A DNA stretch of 64,000 bases from Thamnaconus septentrionalis. Its lineage: Eukaryota > Chordata > Actinopteri > Tetraodontiformes > Monacanthidae. Of the stretch, positions 1-27,800 are shown one piece after another. Below the pieces are notes generated by a model. The model ran no database searches. It worked only from the letters and a program-made list of their open reading frames with translations, and was not told the DNA's origin. Positions within the stretch are counted from its first letter, which is position 1. Each line of letters opens with the position of its first letter. The position numbers and the translations under genes were made by a program. Location: positions 25,546,944 through 25,610,943 of the forward strand of contig CM020502.1 in assembly GCA_009823395.1 (NCBI GenBank). Reading direction: 5' to 3'.

Positions 1-34
1 GGTGAAGATGAGTGATATGCGTTGTGCGAGACAC

Positions 35-10464
<10,430 letters not shown>

Positions 10465-11030
10465 GGCCGCCGCCGCACAAAGCCGATAACGGCGCCGCTG
10501 CTGAAGGGGTGTCTGACCTGTCTGTCTCTACGGCTAGCCTAGCCGCTAGCTCTCTCCTGAAACACAGCTCAAATTCTCATCTCCGTTTCGGGCTTCATCT
10601 CAACACTTTTCCCGCGTCGTTCCGTGACATGGTCGGGGTCGGCTGGGACTGGAGGACGGCATTCCGGAGAGAAGCGAGGAGCAGCCGGCCGAACCCGTAT
10701 CATTTCACGTCATGGCATGTCTCATGCAGACGCACTAATGAAGTTCCTGGACGGTCCGTCCGTGTCTCCGTCAGCGCCGCGGTAACGTTGGGCCAACACC
10801 TGGCCAGGCCAGCGCGTCGGAGGACGGCGTCTGTTGTCACGGCTTCTGGGCGGGGCTGCACGTTGCGTTTAGGCTCTATCGGAAAACCTCCCTTCATCTT
10901 GAATTTTGTGAGACGTTTACTTGCACACAGTAAAAAAGAAAAAAAGAAAAACGGTAATAATAAATGATAGTGCCTTTTATAATTTCAACCCTTTTGTGGT
11001 GACAAAGACTTGACAACTATATTTGTATTC

Positions 11031-11106
<76 letters not shown>

Positions 11107-12535
11107 GCATTCATCTTCTATACCCGCTTATTCCTATTCAGGGTCACGGGGTCTGTTGGAGCCTATCCCAGCTTTCGGTGTAGAAGAAATCACTGCCGTG
11201 TTTCTTTGTGCAATGACAACAAAGAAAGTCTCAGTCTAAGTCTAACTTTGTTCTTCAGCATAACACCAATAAACGAACAACTTTTCTCAGGCTACACTTA
11301 TGCAGAGCTTAGGTGTAACACATTTTGGCTAATATAACTTAGCTAAAGTCAAACATTGGGCATTTAACTATAATCATATATTCAATCCAACCTTGTTCTC
11401 GCATAAATGCGACCGCCAATCTGTCTCGCTCCCACCATATTTTGCTCTTTTACTGCCATCTAGTGTTGAAAATGAAGGTGTAAAAATATTATACCCAAAA
11501 GGGTTCAACAACTCAAGTTTCTTTGCATCATAATTCCAAACAAGGCGGTTTAGTACGTGGGGGATGTTATTTGGAAGATAAGTCTTAATTTCGACACTGC
11601 AAATCAGATTTATTTTAAGTAGTGAGTTACAACTTTTCTTGCTGATATCTAAGAAAATACTGGTTGACTTTAAGTTGGACGACATGCCTCAAAACAACTC
11701 GGATATACCACTCATGTCGCTGCATGGGTTCTCACTTAAAGCGTGTCAAACAAATTGACACTTTTACTGCAGGAAGGACAGGAAGTTCTCGTCTGAAAAG
11801 AGGAGAGATGCAGCAGCAGCAGCCCCAACATGCCACGTATGAAGTGCAGTGAAGGGAGGGGCGAAGTGTGAGGAAGTGATGATTCCTCCCAAAATGTTTG
11901 TAAACGAAAGATTTCGTTGGTTTAGCTGATTGCACTGCATTTGGAAGGCAGACCATTTGAATTTAATAGACGTCATCTTTATATTACCATCAGTTTTCCG
12001 AGTTCTGAAGGTGGATCATTCTTTATTTCGTCCGTTTGACAGTTGAAATAAAGTGTAATGGTGACGTCATTGCCATTCACTTAGCCACTTGCGAGTTGTA
12101 TTTAATGAAAAAAAAAAAAATCGAACTTATTTTTGACCAAAGAAACGTCTGCACAAAGTCCACAATTTGGGTGCTTCATCAAAGCTGAAAAGTTGCCAGT
12201 GAAGTTTGCACGTGATGTATGAAACTTTTTCTTTTTTTTCTTTTTTTTTTAATTTATTAGCTCCAAATGCTCATTTCCAGCAGTGTCATTAAAAGACCAA
12301 CAGAGATCCTGTCATTTAACGAGGGACAGCCCCCATCCGCATACCTCAACGCGAATTACCCGTTGGAGCGACACGACGCGCTCGCTGATACGCTGCTGCT
12401 CGGGTAAAGTGGTGAGCTGGAAAGGCTCCTCCACCACCTCCTCCTTCTCCACTACCAACCGGACTGCAACACAAGCAGCGCACCAAGAAACTTTCAAGCC
12501 GACCCGCACTCTCCGCCGAACTTCAAAGGCAAAGA
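10465..12535. other. Head-to-head intergenic region between bltp3b and ckap4
   Basis: It contains the bltp3b 5' end (GC-rich, CpG-containing, roughly 10.46-10.9 kb), a (TAT)n microsatellite and the ckap4 5' UTR or promoter just before 12536. The two start codons are about 2.1 kb apart and face away from each other. No additional gene was recognised. Confidence 0.6.
11032..11106 (+). repeat. (TAT)n microsatellite
   Basis: Trinucleotide ATT/TAT run of about 75 bp. The poly-tyrosine ORF crossing it is spurious. Confidence 0.97.
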
Positions 12536-14642
12536 ATGACGGCCAAGAACCGGCAGAAGAACAGCGAGAAGGGCGCTGCATCCGGCCAACAAGATGATGC
12601 GCCAAAGAAGAATCAGCCGAGCGCCAGCGTGTCCGCGGCGGCCCATCACGGCGGCAGCAGCAGCAGCCGCTCCGGGAGCTGCCTGGGTCTGCTCGCCACC
12701 ACAGTGTTCTACGCGGCGTTGATGGGCGCCGCCGGCTTCGCCGCTTTTCACGTGCAGCACGTCGTGGAGGAAATGCGGGAGAGCAACGCCAAGCAGGAGG
12801 AGAGCGCACGGCACTACTCGGACATTGCCACGAAGATGGTCACCGTCGTTCAACAGGTAGGTTTGAGGGAAAACGCCTGGATAATTGGGGAGAGGTGTGG
12901 ATGGTGCAAACACGGGGTGCCACCAGTTTTTGTTTGGTGTCCCTCGAGAAAAGTCACAATTGTGAGCGACGACTTTGGGTACAATTACATAACCGTTCAC
13001 ACAAGTTGCTGTGTACATGATGGGGGGTGGGGTTAGGTCTGACGGTCCATGCAAAAAGGTCCCAAATTAATCACAAGTCATTGACAAATGACCCCAGACA
13101 ATACTACGTGTCTCATTCCGGTAGAAACTCCCCACAAGTGGAAAAAACTTAATCCTTTCCTTTGCCCCACTCTTCTAAAAGTGTATTCCAAAACGAATAG
13201 CATTGAATTTCAGCCCTAGGCCACTTAACACCTCACTGAGATCTCTCCCAGTTAGTCGCCACACCCCCTGCCATTTTGTTGGCTAAAAAGCAGAAAGTCC
13301 ACATGCTTCACCCTTAATTTACGTTCACTGTACAGCAGTGCATTCACACAAGTTTTTTTGCTTTGAGATAAATATAGGCAAACAAATGTGCATGAAGAAT
13401 CTGTTTGTTTTTTATTGTTTGTGCATAGTTTGATGGTCTGAGGAGCGTTGTTGACGGCCTGGAGTCGTCCCTGGGCATCACACGGGTGGAGTTGGAGGGG
13501 CCGTCAGCCGGATGAAGAAGAACGAGCAGGAGACCAGGAAGGTGGAGGAGGCCCTTCAAAAGCTCCAGAACGATCTGCTCAGGGAGCTGTCAGAGGGCAT
13601 CAACGAGGTGAAGGAGGCCAGGGGGAAGGATTTCGCCTCCTTGGAGAAGACCGTAGAAGAACGTCTGGCCGAGGTGAGCCAGTCCATCCGCGCCAGCTTG
13701 CAGGAGTTCACTGAGGCCCAGGGCGAAGCTCAGAGCCAGCTCGCCAACCTGAAGACCCAACTGGGTGGCATGGAGGACCCTGCGCTTCTCAAGCAGGAGC
13801 TCTCCGCCATCGTAGACACTGTGGCCGAGATCAAAAAAGTTAAAGAGGCTTCAGACACCTCGGTGGACACTCTGAGGGAACAGATTGGCACCGTGAGGGC
13901 AGAGCTGCAGACCCGCAACCAGGAGGTAGCTTCGCTGTCTCAGGAAGTGGAAACGGTGAGGTCAGTGGTGCAGACATCGGTGGGGAGTCTGAAGCAAACC
14001 TTGTCCACGGCAGAGGCCAGCGTCCAGGCTCTGAAGGACCAAAGCACGGCACTGGAGGGCAGCGTGGAGCAGACCAGCGAAGCCCTCCGCCATGTGGAGA
14101 GTCTGAGCAATGAAGCCGCAACTCAGGCCAGGAGGCGAGCAGATGAACTGGAAGTCAGAGTTAAAGCGTCAGAGGAGGGTGCAGATTCACTGACGGCGTC
14201 CGTGTCAGACCTCGCCAGCAAACTAGAGTCCCTTCTTTCCAAGTATGACACCACAGAGAGCGCTCTTGCAGCACAAGGGCGGACCGTGGAGCAAGTCAAA
14301 ATTGGCCTGGAGCAGAAGATGGACGCTCTCAAAGGCAGCATCGACGAGGTACAGGCAAGTTTAGACACGCTTGGGGACGGCCAGACCGAGTTAACCTCCA
14401 GGGACTCTGCGATGGAGGTGCTGGTGAAGGACTTGGGGGAGAGGCTCGCCGCCCTGGAGGCCAGGGGCAGCGTGCAGCCTGAGCAGCTGCAGGGACTGAG
14501 GAACATGGCGGACAGCCTCAAAGCCAAAGTAGCCAAGTTGGAAGGACATGACGAGGCCATTGCCACTCTACAGCAAGCACTGCAGAAGACCACAGAGACT
14601 CTGGCAACGATATCCCAGGTCAAGAACAAGAAGAAAAAGTAG
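12536..14642 (+). CDS. ckap4: Cytoskeleton-associated protein 4 (CLIMP-63), two exons, frameshifted in exon 2
   Basis: Exon 1 is 12536-12856 and exon 2 is 13429-14642. CLIMP-63 is a type II ER membrane protein whose luminal coiled coil spaces ER sheets and whose cytosolic tail binds microtubules. Exon 1 encodes a basic/Ser-rich tail, a cysteine (C49) next to the membrane that could match the palmitoylated Cys of mammalian CKAP4, and a transmembrane helix at about residues 50-72. Exon 2 is almost entirely heptad-rich coiled coil and contains the family segments VEEALQKLQNDLLRELSEGI and DFASLEKTVEERL. As written, the frame from exon 1 reaches TGA at 13513-13515. The conserved coiled coil is in another frame from the GGGG run at 13497-13500, so one base appears to be missing. 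Allowing for it, the protein would be about 511 residues, against about 600 in human. A downstream ATG at 13512 would give a protein without a membrane anchor and is unlikely to be the normal start. Confidence 0.9.
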
Positions 14643-15624
14643 GGTCATGTTTTTGAAACGCGACATCAGTATACCAAAGCATGGACAACATCCAACCTAA
14701 TCCACTTTTCTGTTTTCACACAATGCGTTATGAATATGTCCTCGAGTTTGCACACTTTTGCAAGAAAAGTAGCCTATGCAAGCAAAGCTAGTTCAGGAGT
14801 GAGGGGCGGAGCTGGACTACTGACCAATCTGTGAACTGTGATACATTCTTTGTGCACTGTTTTAAAAAAAAAAAAGTTTTTTCCCTTCCCAGTTTTCATG
14901 CTAAAATGATTTCTGTGTAGAATTACACATCAAAAACAGACATAAAAATTTGCAGCATGACTAATGATGCTGGCTGATCATCAAGTGAGTTGTAAAAGCT
15001 TGAAGCAATTACTCTGTCGGTAACATCCAGTCCATCCAGTTAAGTTAATACTTTAATATAATGTGGGGGGGAAATCGCTGTCACTACCTCTCCATCCTGC
15101 CTCTTTACTTCCTGGGCACAGTCAGCTCACTTGTGCCAGGTTCTTGTAAGAACAAAAAAACGGAAAGCAGTTTGGGCTCATTATCCTGTAGTACTTTTAG
15201 TTGTGGAATTTTGTTAGCTTATAAAGTGCCCAAATTTTGGAAGATGAAGTAGTTAATTTTTTTTTGTTCTTTACTTACTGGCAGAAAAGGTGTTTGAACA
15301 TTCCAAAGTGATGCGCCTTTGGTGATGATTCATCGTTGTAGAGCTGTTTGGCATTTAAATAAGGCATTGTGATGTTTGAAGTGAAACTGTTTGTGAACCT
15401 TCCTTTGTTGTCGGACGAACCAGTTTAGAGCAACACCTGCAGAATAAAAGTTTACACTGAAAGTCTCCTGCCTTCCCCCATCTGTGCCAACAGTTCACAG
15501 CAGTCGTGTCCTCAGGGGGTTGACTGCATTTCAAATACACCCGGATAATCACCCAGCAACATTTGTATTGTTTGCAGTCTGCTTTCTCACCTTCACGCAC
15601 CACTAAATCCTGCACACTTGGCCT
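14643..15624 (+). other. ckap4 3' UTR (inferred)
   Basis: Non-coding, A/T-rich sequence after the ckap4 stop. An AATAAA at 15443-15448 is a plausible polyadenylation signal, giving a UTR of about 0.8 kb. Confidence 0.55.
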
Positions 15625-16090
15625 TTAAAGGTTAAGTGTGTAATATTTTAGAGATTTTAATGAAGAAACAGCGACATCAAGTGGTTACATTTCAGATTAC
15701 AGCGACTTTCACTCTCCCCTCTTGAGCTTGTCAGTGAACTACGGTGGCCTGCACACCCAAAACCTGGACACCTTGTCTACCTTCTTCTTCATTGGTTAAT
15801 TTGAAGATGTGAGCAGTCACCCCAAATATGAAACACGCACTAAGGCAGGCTAGATCGGCCACACCAGGTTTCCTTAGAAAAATGGCAGTGTAAGATGGGA
15901 GCTAACTAGGAACAAGACGCTTGATCTATGTATATTCTTGGATATAAATAAGAACTATTCTATGGATAGGAAAGCCAAATTACTTTTATTGTACTGTGAT
16001 TATACACGTTTATTAATGTATTTATGGGCAGTATATTAAGCTTTTACCAATATAAAAATCAAATCAGGCCAACTATTACATGCGAGACCT
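15625..16090. mobile_element. hAT-like miniature element, copy 2
   Basis: Shares its length and interior (GACGCTTGATCTATGTATAT, AATTACTTTTATTGTACTGT) with the element at 2521-2986. The ends are more decayed. It fills the gap between the convergent ckap4 and ikbip 3' ends. Confidence 0.65.
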
Positions 16091-16128
16091 TGTACACAAT
16101 CAAATACATTTCAATTTGTTGTGAAAAG

Positions 16129-16134
16129 TTTATT
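16129..16134 (-). promoter_or_regulatory. Polyadenylation signal of the long ikbip transcript
   Basis: AATAAA on the minus strand, about 70 nt after the stop at 16205. Confidence 0.5.
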
Positions 16135-16204
16135 TTTGGCACAGTAGTACGACAGCCACTCAGATGTGACAACACTGAATCCCTCTGGACTCACCTGCGG
16201 CTGC

Positions 16205-19200
16205 TCACGTGTTCATCTCCCTGATGTCTGACACGTCAGCTATCTCACTGACCTGCTTGCTTGTAACGTTCAAATCTCTCTCTACCGTGGTCAGGTTGGC
16301 CAGAGTCTGCCTGAGCTCTGCGATCTCCCGCTCTCTTTTGGTCAGGTCCTCCGCCAGTCTCCCGATGCGCAGCGTCAGGTCCGACAGCTGCGGCTCAAAG
16401 GCCCCAAAGTCCCTCCGGATGGAGGCCACCTTGGGTTTGAGGTCACCGGCGAAGGTGATGGTCCGTATCAGGCGAGCCCTGCCGCTCTCCAGCTCCATTA
16501 TGCGCTCAGAGATCTGTTTGTCAGCGGTGGACAGCTCAGAGACGCGTTTGCGCAGCTGCTCGATGGCTTGGGTGTTGCGTTCAGACGCCGAGCGCACGTT
16601 GGACACCCGGTCGATGCTGCCGGCCAGCACGTCGCCGATGCGCTTGATCATATTGCGCTCCACCTGAGCGGCCTTGTCCTCCAGCTCCCCCACCTTGGAC
16701 AGCAGGGACTCCAGCTCCGACTGCAGGCCGTCCATCCTGCGCACGTCTGTCCTCACTGACGCCACCTACAGGACAGAGAAAAAGCAAAGGGTATTTCTCC
16801 ATGAGGATCAAGTTTCTCTGGATTAAGTTAATTTGAACAGAAAAAAAGGAACCTGGATTATTTTGAATCAAACAATTTTAGTAGTGATCTGACTAATTTA
16901 CTTTTAAATATGTATTTGAACTGGAAAAAGTCTGTTTGTTTTATAAATACAAATAACAATAATAACAGAAGTGATAAACCTTGTTGGTAAGGTCTTTAGT
17001 GATGGCTGAGGTGCGTTCTTCAATCTGTCCCACGGCGCCCCCCAGCTCCGCCAGACTGCTCTGAAGCTGAGACCGTTTTTCCGTCAACCCGGACGCCCAC
17101 TCCTTCAGCCGACCGACCTCCTGCTCAAAGCTCTCCAGCTGAGGGCGCAGTGATCCACGCTGGGCCTCGAGACTCTCCAGCATCGGCTGCACACTCTCAC
17201 ACTGAAAAAAACAGACATGCAGGACATCAGGAAACTTGATTTTGGTCTGGGGCGACTTTGCGTGAAAGGTTTTTCTTCAGGGTTATTATCACACGTAAAA
17301 GAACATTGTGCAGGAAAACAACAATTTTGACCCAAATTTGTTTTAATCCACAAGGCCGGTGAAGACATGGTCGGTGTGCTTGCAACAGGTAAAACACTCT
17401 CCTGTGAACTTAGACAAAATGAAATTTCACTGAAAAAATTCCTGTTAAACAGTCTACAAAACATGGAGGAATGCAGAACACTGAAAGCATACATGTAGAC
17501 TGTCACATCACTTTTGCAACTTCCTTTTAAAATAGGCAAGTCTATTTGACTGTGACACTTTATATACACTAGAACTGAACAGACAACATTCTATATTTGC
17601 ATTCACAGCTGATTTAAAGGCAAAGGGGTTGATTTTCCACAGTTTCTACAAAACTTGAATGTGTCATTTCACAAAGTAAAATACAGTCTTGGTCATACTG
17701 GTATAACACAGTGCATCAATACTAATTCTCATTGTGGAAACTGAATTACACACTTAAATAAACATAAATACTGACAGCCTTTGGGAGTAACCATTGAAAA
17801 AAAGGCTGCTCCTTTTAATGCTGCTGACCCAAAACAATGACACTATTCGGTGATGTCATCAGACAGCGACTCGACTGTCTCTTCCCCGTCATCAGACAGC
17901 GACTCCCACTCCTCCTCCACCTCTGCTTCATAGTCTCTCCAGACTTCTTCGTCCGGTGGCGCAGAGTCCTGTTGGCTGTCCGCCCTGCCCTCCCTCAGGA
18001 CCATGGTGAGTTCGCGGACCGCCTTTTTCATCACGGAGAGCTCATCCTTCATCTTGAGGACGCTGTTCCGAGCGTGCAGAGCGTCCACTTCCTGCCTCAG
18101 CTCTAGGATTTCCGTGAGGGCCTTCAGCATGCTGTCCTCGGTGCCGAACACCTGCAGCGTCACCTCCTCCAGCCGTTTCTCCGCTGCGCTCTGATCAGCG
18201 CCGAGCTTCACGATGGAGCGGACCGCCTCCTCCACCTGCGGCAGCTGCTCCACGCACTGCTGGGCTCGGGGAATGTGCTCCCGTAGCTGCGTGCTGAGCT
18301 CGCCTTCCCTCTTGTTCAGGCTACGGGTCTGCTCCTCCAGGTGCTGGATCTGCTTGGTGTTCCAGTCGAGCTGACCTTGCACTCGCTTGGCGTCGTCCTC
18401 CTCCGTGCGCTCCATGGCTCGGGCATTCCGCCTTGTGCTGTCCTCCAGCTCCTCCAACTTTTCAGTCAAAGACCGTGCCCTCCGCTCAGCCTCGTTCACC
18501 CAGCCCGTTGCCCCGGCGTGGGCCTCCCTGGACTCTGCCTTGAGGGCCGCCAGGTCCGAGGTGATGGAGGCCAGACGGTTCTGCCAGGTGTCCGTCACGT
18601 TGAGGAAGTGGGCGTTGACAGTCTGCAGATTGTGCGAGGATGAACTGTCATCGCCCTGCATTGCCGTGATAGCAGCATGGAGGGTGGAGATGTCCTGCTG
18701 CAGCCTTTTGGCCAGGGCGAAGGTGGATTGCGCCTCCTGGAGGTCATCTTCAGACATAGCGAGCTGCAGCCACAACACAAAACAGGAGGGCTGTTTCTGT
18801 GGGAACTTTAGGGCCTCGCTATTCATTAATAAATAAAAGACAACGTACAATGAAAGGTGCATGCAGCTGCGGAGGGGAATGTTGAGGTCACATACACATG
18901 GATACGTTCTGATAAAAATTATTATCCACAAATTTCTTATGCACAAATTCATGAAGGATGGACAAATTTTGAAGTTCATCCAAAGGTGCAAAAAATTGAG
19001 AAACAGTCTTTTGCCTCAAACTTATTTTTCATGAAAGAAAAAGAAAAGAAAAGAAAACACTAAGAACGTTCTTGTAAAAATAAAATTGTTTGGTTACCCA
19101 GCAACATTTTACACACAAAATTTGTTCTCTCATCCTCTAAAGCTAATAAAGAGCAAATGTCCTTTTGAGTTTAATTTTTTAACCAAACAACAACAACAGA

Positions 19201-19925
19201 CAGAGAAATATCAATTATATTTACATATTGTAGCATTTTAATCATATTGATACATCCTCTGATGATAACATTTTCACAATAATTGATTCAGTGCAAAACA
19301 ATTGTAAATTTTAGTTGTAACATTATTTTTTATTGCATTCTAATATTTTAAAAGGAATCACTTATCAAAAACTCAACATAACTCGGGTTACAGTCATATG
19401 GAAAGAATACTACCACACACACGCCACTAGAGGGAGATTCTGAGACGAATTATGAATCAACCCCGTTAAGAAGTTCCATTCATATACACAACAGTGCAGA
19501 CTCACCTTTTGAGACACTTTCATGACTTTTTCCTCCATGTCAAACAGACTGGACGTCTTTCCGTGTAGAGACTTGTACTTTTCCTCCATTTCAGAGAACC
19601 TCGCATTCTGTTGGAGCACCACCCTGAAAATACCAAAAGCCATAAAATAAACATCTCAGTAGCATGGCAAACGTGACCGAAGGATGACATAGTAGTAGTA
19701 GTATTGGCAAGTTTTGTTCACTTACCAGCTGAGAGCTCCGCAAACGGCGAGCGACAGAAAGCACAAAATGCTCCTCATGTCCCAACAACATTTTTGTGGT
19801 CCTGCGTTGCTCTTTCCCACAGCCGTCTTCGCTTTTAGTGCCTCGTCTTTGCCATTTGACGACGTTTCGGACGCTTCATCACCTTGTTTCTGCGGTTTTT
19901 TCCTCTGCTTCACCTCTGTGGGCAT
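16205..19925 (-). CDS. ikbip: IKBKB-interacting protein (IKIP), main transcript, 4 exons
   Basis: Exons in transcript order: 19925-19726, 19623-19506, 17201-16980, 16765-16205. Junction phases agree (exons 1+2 = 318 nt, third exon 222 nt). IKIP is an ER membrane protein reported to bind IKK-beta and to be linked to p53-induced apoptosis. The N-terminal 45 residues are Lys/Ser-rich, followed by one hydrophobic segment (about residues 46-66, including ILCFLSLAVCGALSW). The rest is coiled coil. The C-terminal exon contains FAGDLKPKVASIRRDF and LSDLTLRIGRLAEDL, which match the most conserved part of IKIP. The gene is convergent with ckap4 and lies head-to-tail with arfgap3 upstream on the same strand. 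An alternative terminal exon is listed separately. Identification is firm, and the function comes from the mammalian orthologue. Confidence 0.92.
17843..18763 (-). CDS. ikbip: ikbip alternative terminal exon (coiled coil with acidic tail)
   Basis: An open segment with a good acceptor at 18764-18765 (tgcag before CTCGCT), in the same phase (0) as the exon at 17201, so exon 2 (ending at 19506) can join either. It encodes about 306 residues of coiled coil starting LAMSEDDLQEAQ and ending in an acidic tail with a duplicated ESLSDD motif before a TAG at 17843. Human IKBIP also has isoforms with alternative C-termini. Use of this exon replaces the last two exons of the main form. Its own poly(A) site was not pinned down. 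Confidence 0.85.
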   Translation of the reverse strand, partial: LAMSEDDLQEAQSTFALAKRLQQDISTLHAAITAMQGDDSSSSHNLQTVNAHFLNVTDTWQNRLASITSDLAALKAESREAHAGATGWVNEAERRARSLTEKLEELEDSTRRNARAMERTEEDDAKRVQGQLDWNTKQIQHLEEQTRSLNKREGELSTQLREHIPRAQQCVEQLPQVEEAVRSIVKLGADQSAAEKRLEEVTLQVFGTEDSMLKALTEILELRQEVDALHARNSVLKMKDELSVMKKAVRELTMVLREGRADSQQDSAPPDEEVWRDYEAEVEEEWESLSDDGEETVESLSDDITE

Positions 19926-20690
19926 TTTAGTGACCCGGGAAGACGTTTAACCAAGAAAACTCTGCAAAAAAAGTTTAGTCGAGCTATTCGTAGGATCACG
20001 AACTTACACAAACACTGTTCATTAAATAAACTGTCATCATTCGGGTGAACGAAATGCGACAAAAGCTCTGACAAGCCGCAGATAGTAAAGCGAAAAGGGC
20101 TAGCTTACGGTTCTTTCGCCTTCTCTAAAATAATGTTGCATTTATGGTCCCTAGTAAAAACGAGATCAATTGCGACGGTAGAAGCGGTTCAATTAGTCTC
20201 CACATCTATGTCCAAAATATAAATTCTATATTTAAAAATAAATAAATTAAACAAATTTAATTTTAAGTAACTAAAGAACTGAACTATTTACGGCAAATTC
20301 TGCTCCTCTTGTATACGCTACTCTTAAATAAAAATGTTATTTCCGACAACGGAAGGTACTATAAACGTCTCAGCCAGCCACGTAGGCTGTGCCAGCCATA
20401 GAAAGTTCAGAACAGAATTTGACTCAATTACAATTGTTATTATCTGATAATTAAGACCGGGATCATTTCGTATAGATGCCACTTTATTCAAAACGTTCAC
20501 TTGCACTATTTATTGCCTTATTGTTTTATTAATTTGCTTGATTTTACAACATCCGGTCCCCCTTTTTGTTGTGTTCCTTTTGATTAAATGGTTTCTCGTG
20601 TGTTAATATAAGACAAATCCATTGCTAATTCAATTTTTAAGGCAGGCCATTTTTCGATAAAGAGCAGACACAAAATGATTTAAGCTCAAA
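19926..20690. other. ikbip 5' flank / arfgap3 3' flank
   Basis: Contains the ikbip 5' UTR and presumed promoter just right of 19925. I recognise no coding segment or repeat. Confidence 0.5.
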
Positions 20691-22672
20691 CCATTTATTT
20701 GGTATGTTTTGAAAAATTTTGCAAACAGTGTGAGTGCCAAAATACTGTCTGTCAAAACTTGAAAATGAGCCTGTCTGTACAAATGCTAATTCAAAGCCGT
20801 GTGCAACATCACATGAAGCAGTTGTGTTTTATTTTTCTCAAATATACATTTTTTTTAAATGAACAACTCTTAATTCATTCAATGAACAGGTCAATTGAAT
20901 TCCAGCTACAGCTTTATGTTACAACAGAAGATACAAACGATCTTCAGATCACGCAAAACTAAAGTCAAATGGGGAAGGCATCATCAAAATAAAAGCAATA
21001 ATTCAAAAATACAATAAAGGACATTCAAGCCGAAGCTGCCGCATGTAACGTATGTGCAAAAGAAACATTATAGGAAACAGTGGGCTGCAGAATACAGCAT
21101 CACAAAGGCATGTTATTCCAAGCTCTTTGGACTGAGGGAAAGAGTGTTAGACACATATTTGGTCATCAAGTCTGTATATCTTTGATTTTACCTCATCATT
21201 GTGTGCAATAACACAGAGGAACCAACCAATCCCCATTTGCAATATTTTAGTAACAAAACCATCTTGCTTTCCTTCAGGGCTTTTCAAACTGGTCCCATAA
21301 CTCTGTACAAATTCTCTGATTGCTGTACACACGAATTTTGTATTGCTTTGAAATCAAGCACAGCCATGTTCAACAGTGCTTCTTCGGACCAGTTTTCAGC
21401 TCTGTTACATCAGCACTATGTCCAAACAACGAAAGAATGCTTTTGTTTATAGATGCATCATCATCAATATTTATATATATATATTTGGTGGACATGTTTT
21501 ACCATGCAGAGGGCCCTGAAAGCTACATAGGCTCAACCCCACGTGCCCAAAAACTACAAATCATTTTCCGTTGAATTTAACAGCAAAACATTTCAACCAT
21601 AACTCAAACCATAATCAGAACCCCAGAAAAATATCGCGTTGTTAACCACATTTTAAAAAAATAATAATTACCATCTTTCTTCATCTCCAAAAAATTATAC
21701 TTTGACAAAAAATAAAGCATATTGCATCTTGCCTTTTTTTTTTTTTTTTTAGCAGGTTAATGTTTATATAGAAATCTGCCATTTTAAACCTCTAGGTCTC
21801 TCTCTGGATATCAATGTGACACTATAGCCGGCAAAGCAAGTTCAATGAAAGGACCTGAAACAAAGGGTAAACAATTAATTGGCGTCTTCAAAAGAAATAA
21901 CTGCTACAGCAAACGTGCACACTTGTAAAGTAAGCAAAACTCTCTTCTAAATGTATTTCTGACAGTTGCTTAGGTTTCATACTGAGTAGTACTTTTTCTG
22001 CTACTGATAGAGTCTTGAGAATGAAGGGGGAAAAAAACAGCAACCACCGTGCAAGACAATAATAAAGCTTATATGCAAAAGAGGCCAATTCCAATTCACA
22101 GAAGGACAGTTGTCACCAGAAGGCCACATTATAGTGATTTGGTCCTGTGCGTAAGGGCAAACATAAGTGCACTTTTTACATGAAAAGGGCACTTTATGAG
22201 TAGGAGCAAAGAAAACCATATAAACTAATTAAAAATATTTTTTTTCACAACTGTCTTGCGGTTTGTTTTTTTTCATATCTCGTCACCAACAGGAATGATA
22301 AAGCATGACCCCTCGATTCTATAAATCTTCTCAAGGTGCTACATAAATTCCCAAGTATTCAACCCCTTTCAAACATCAAAGCAATAAGTAATAAACATCC
22401 AACTAAAGAATCCTTTATAACTGAATTAGACACATACATTTGTCCCAACAGGAAGCTACCTTCACTGGCAAAGTATTGCGCTTCAGTTATATTGACACCA
22501 ACAGTTTTCTATACATTACCCAATTTAAAAAGAAACAGATATCCATGTTTTTTTGGGTTACCCGGGTGCACAGTTGATTTGTCCACAGCACGGATTGCCT
22601 ATTTTCAGTCACCACTGCGCAGATAAACTCTAACTGTCGGAGCAACCAGTGGTAGAAGAGACACACTGTGAC
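20691..22672 (-). other. arfgap3 3' UTR (inferred)
   Basis: About 2 kb without coding potential after the arfgap3 stop. AATAAA on the minus strand at 20694-20699 is a candidate poly(A) signal. The extent is inferred. Confidence 0.45.
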
Positions 22673-27272
<4,600 letters not shown>

Positions 27273-27800
27273 GGTTCTATGTCGGTCAAACCGGTTGGAG
27301 AAAGCAATAACAGGCAAACAGTCCTGTTTTTCCACGAATAAGTGAATGCGACACGTCAGTCGGTGAACACTGAGCTCCGTCTTTGATTGGCTGAAGATCG
27401 CTCGTGGTTATGTTGTTGTATCAATGACTTATGGGTAATGCCGTTTTTGGGAGTGTGAACTTCGACTCACACAAGCCAAGAGATTTTATTGGCTTATTTG
27501 TTGAGGGGTAAAATTCAAATAGTTATAATCAATACTTTAGTAAAGTTACCTTCCCTTATTAAATAACCGAAGATGTTTAACATTACCGCTTTTCATTTTG
27601 TTTTATTTTCATTAACGTTAGTGGTAAGAAAACACATGCGAGAATGTTTGTTTTACCATTAATTTATTTTCTTGAAGGACAATATTGACAAATATTTGTT
27701 GTGCAAGTCGTCTGCTGCTGTTTTTTTTTTTATTGACAGCAACATGCCCTGAAAACATGGCAAAAAAAACAATTACCAGAAAGAAAAACAAAAATGATTC
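27273..27800. other. arfgap3 5' flank and spacer to pacsin2 3' end
   Basis: The presumed arfgap3 promoter and 5' UTR lie just right of 27272. The remainder is A/T-rich with no gene recognised. Confidence 0.45.

Noticed and set aside
10509..10967. 152-aa plus-strand ORF upstream of bltp3b
   Set aside because: Lies in the CpG-rich promoter; high GC keeps frames open and no protein family is evident.
11023..11337. Poly-tyrosine ORF
   Set aside because: Created by the (TAT)n microsatellite.
12312..13054. Minus-strand ORFs opposite ckap4 exon 1
   Set aside because: Arg/Pro-rich shadows of a GC-rich coding exon; the plus strand matches CKAP4.
13512..14642. A separate short ckap4 starting at ATG 13512
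   Set aside because: It would lack the membrane anchor. The upstream coiled-coil sequence in the other frame indicates a lost base rather than a real start.
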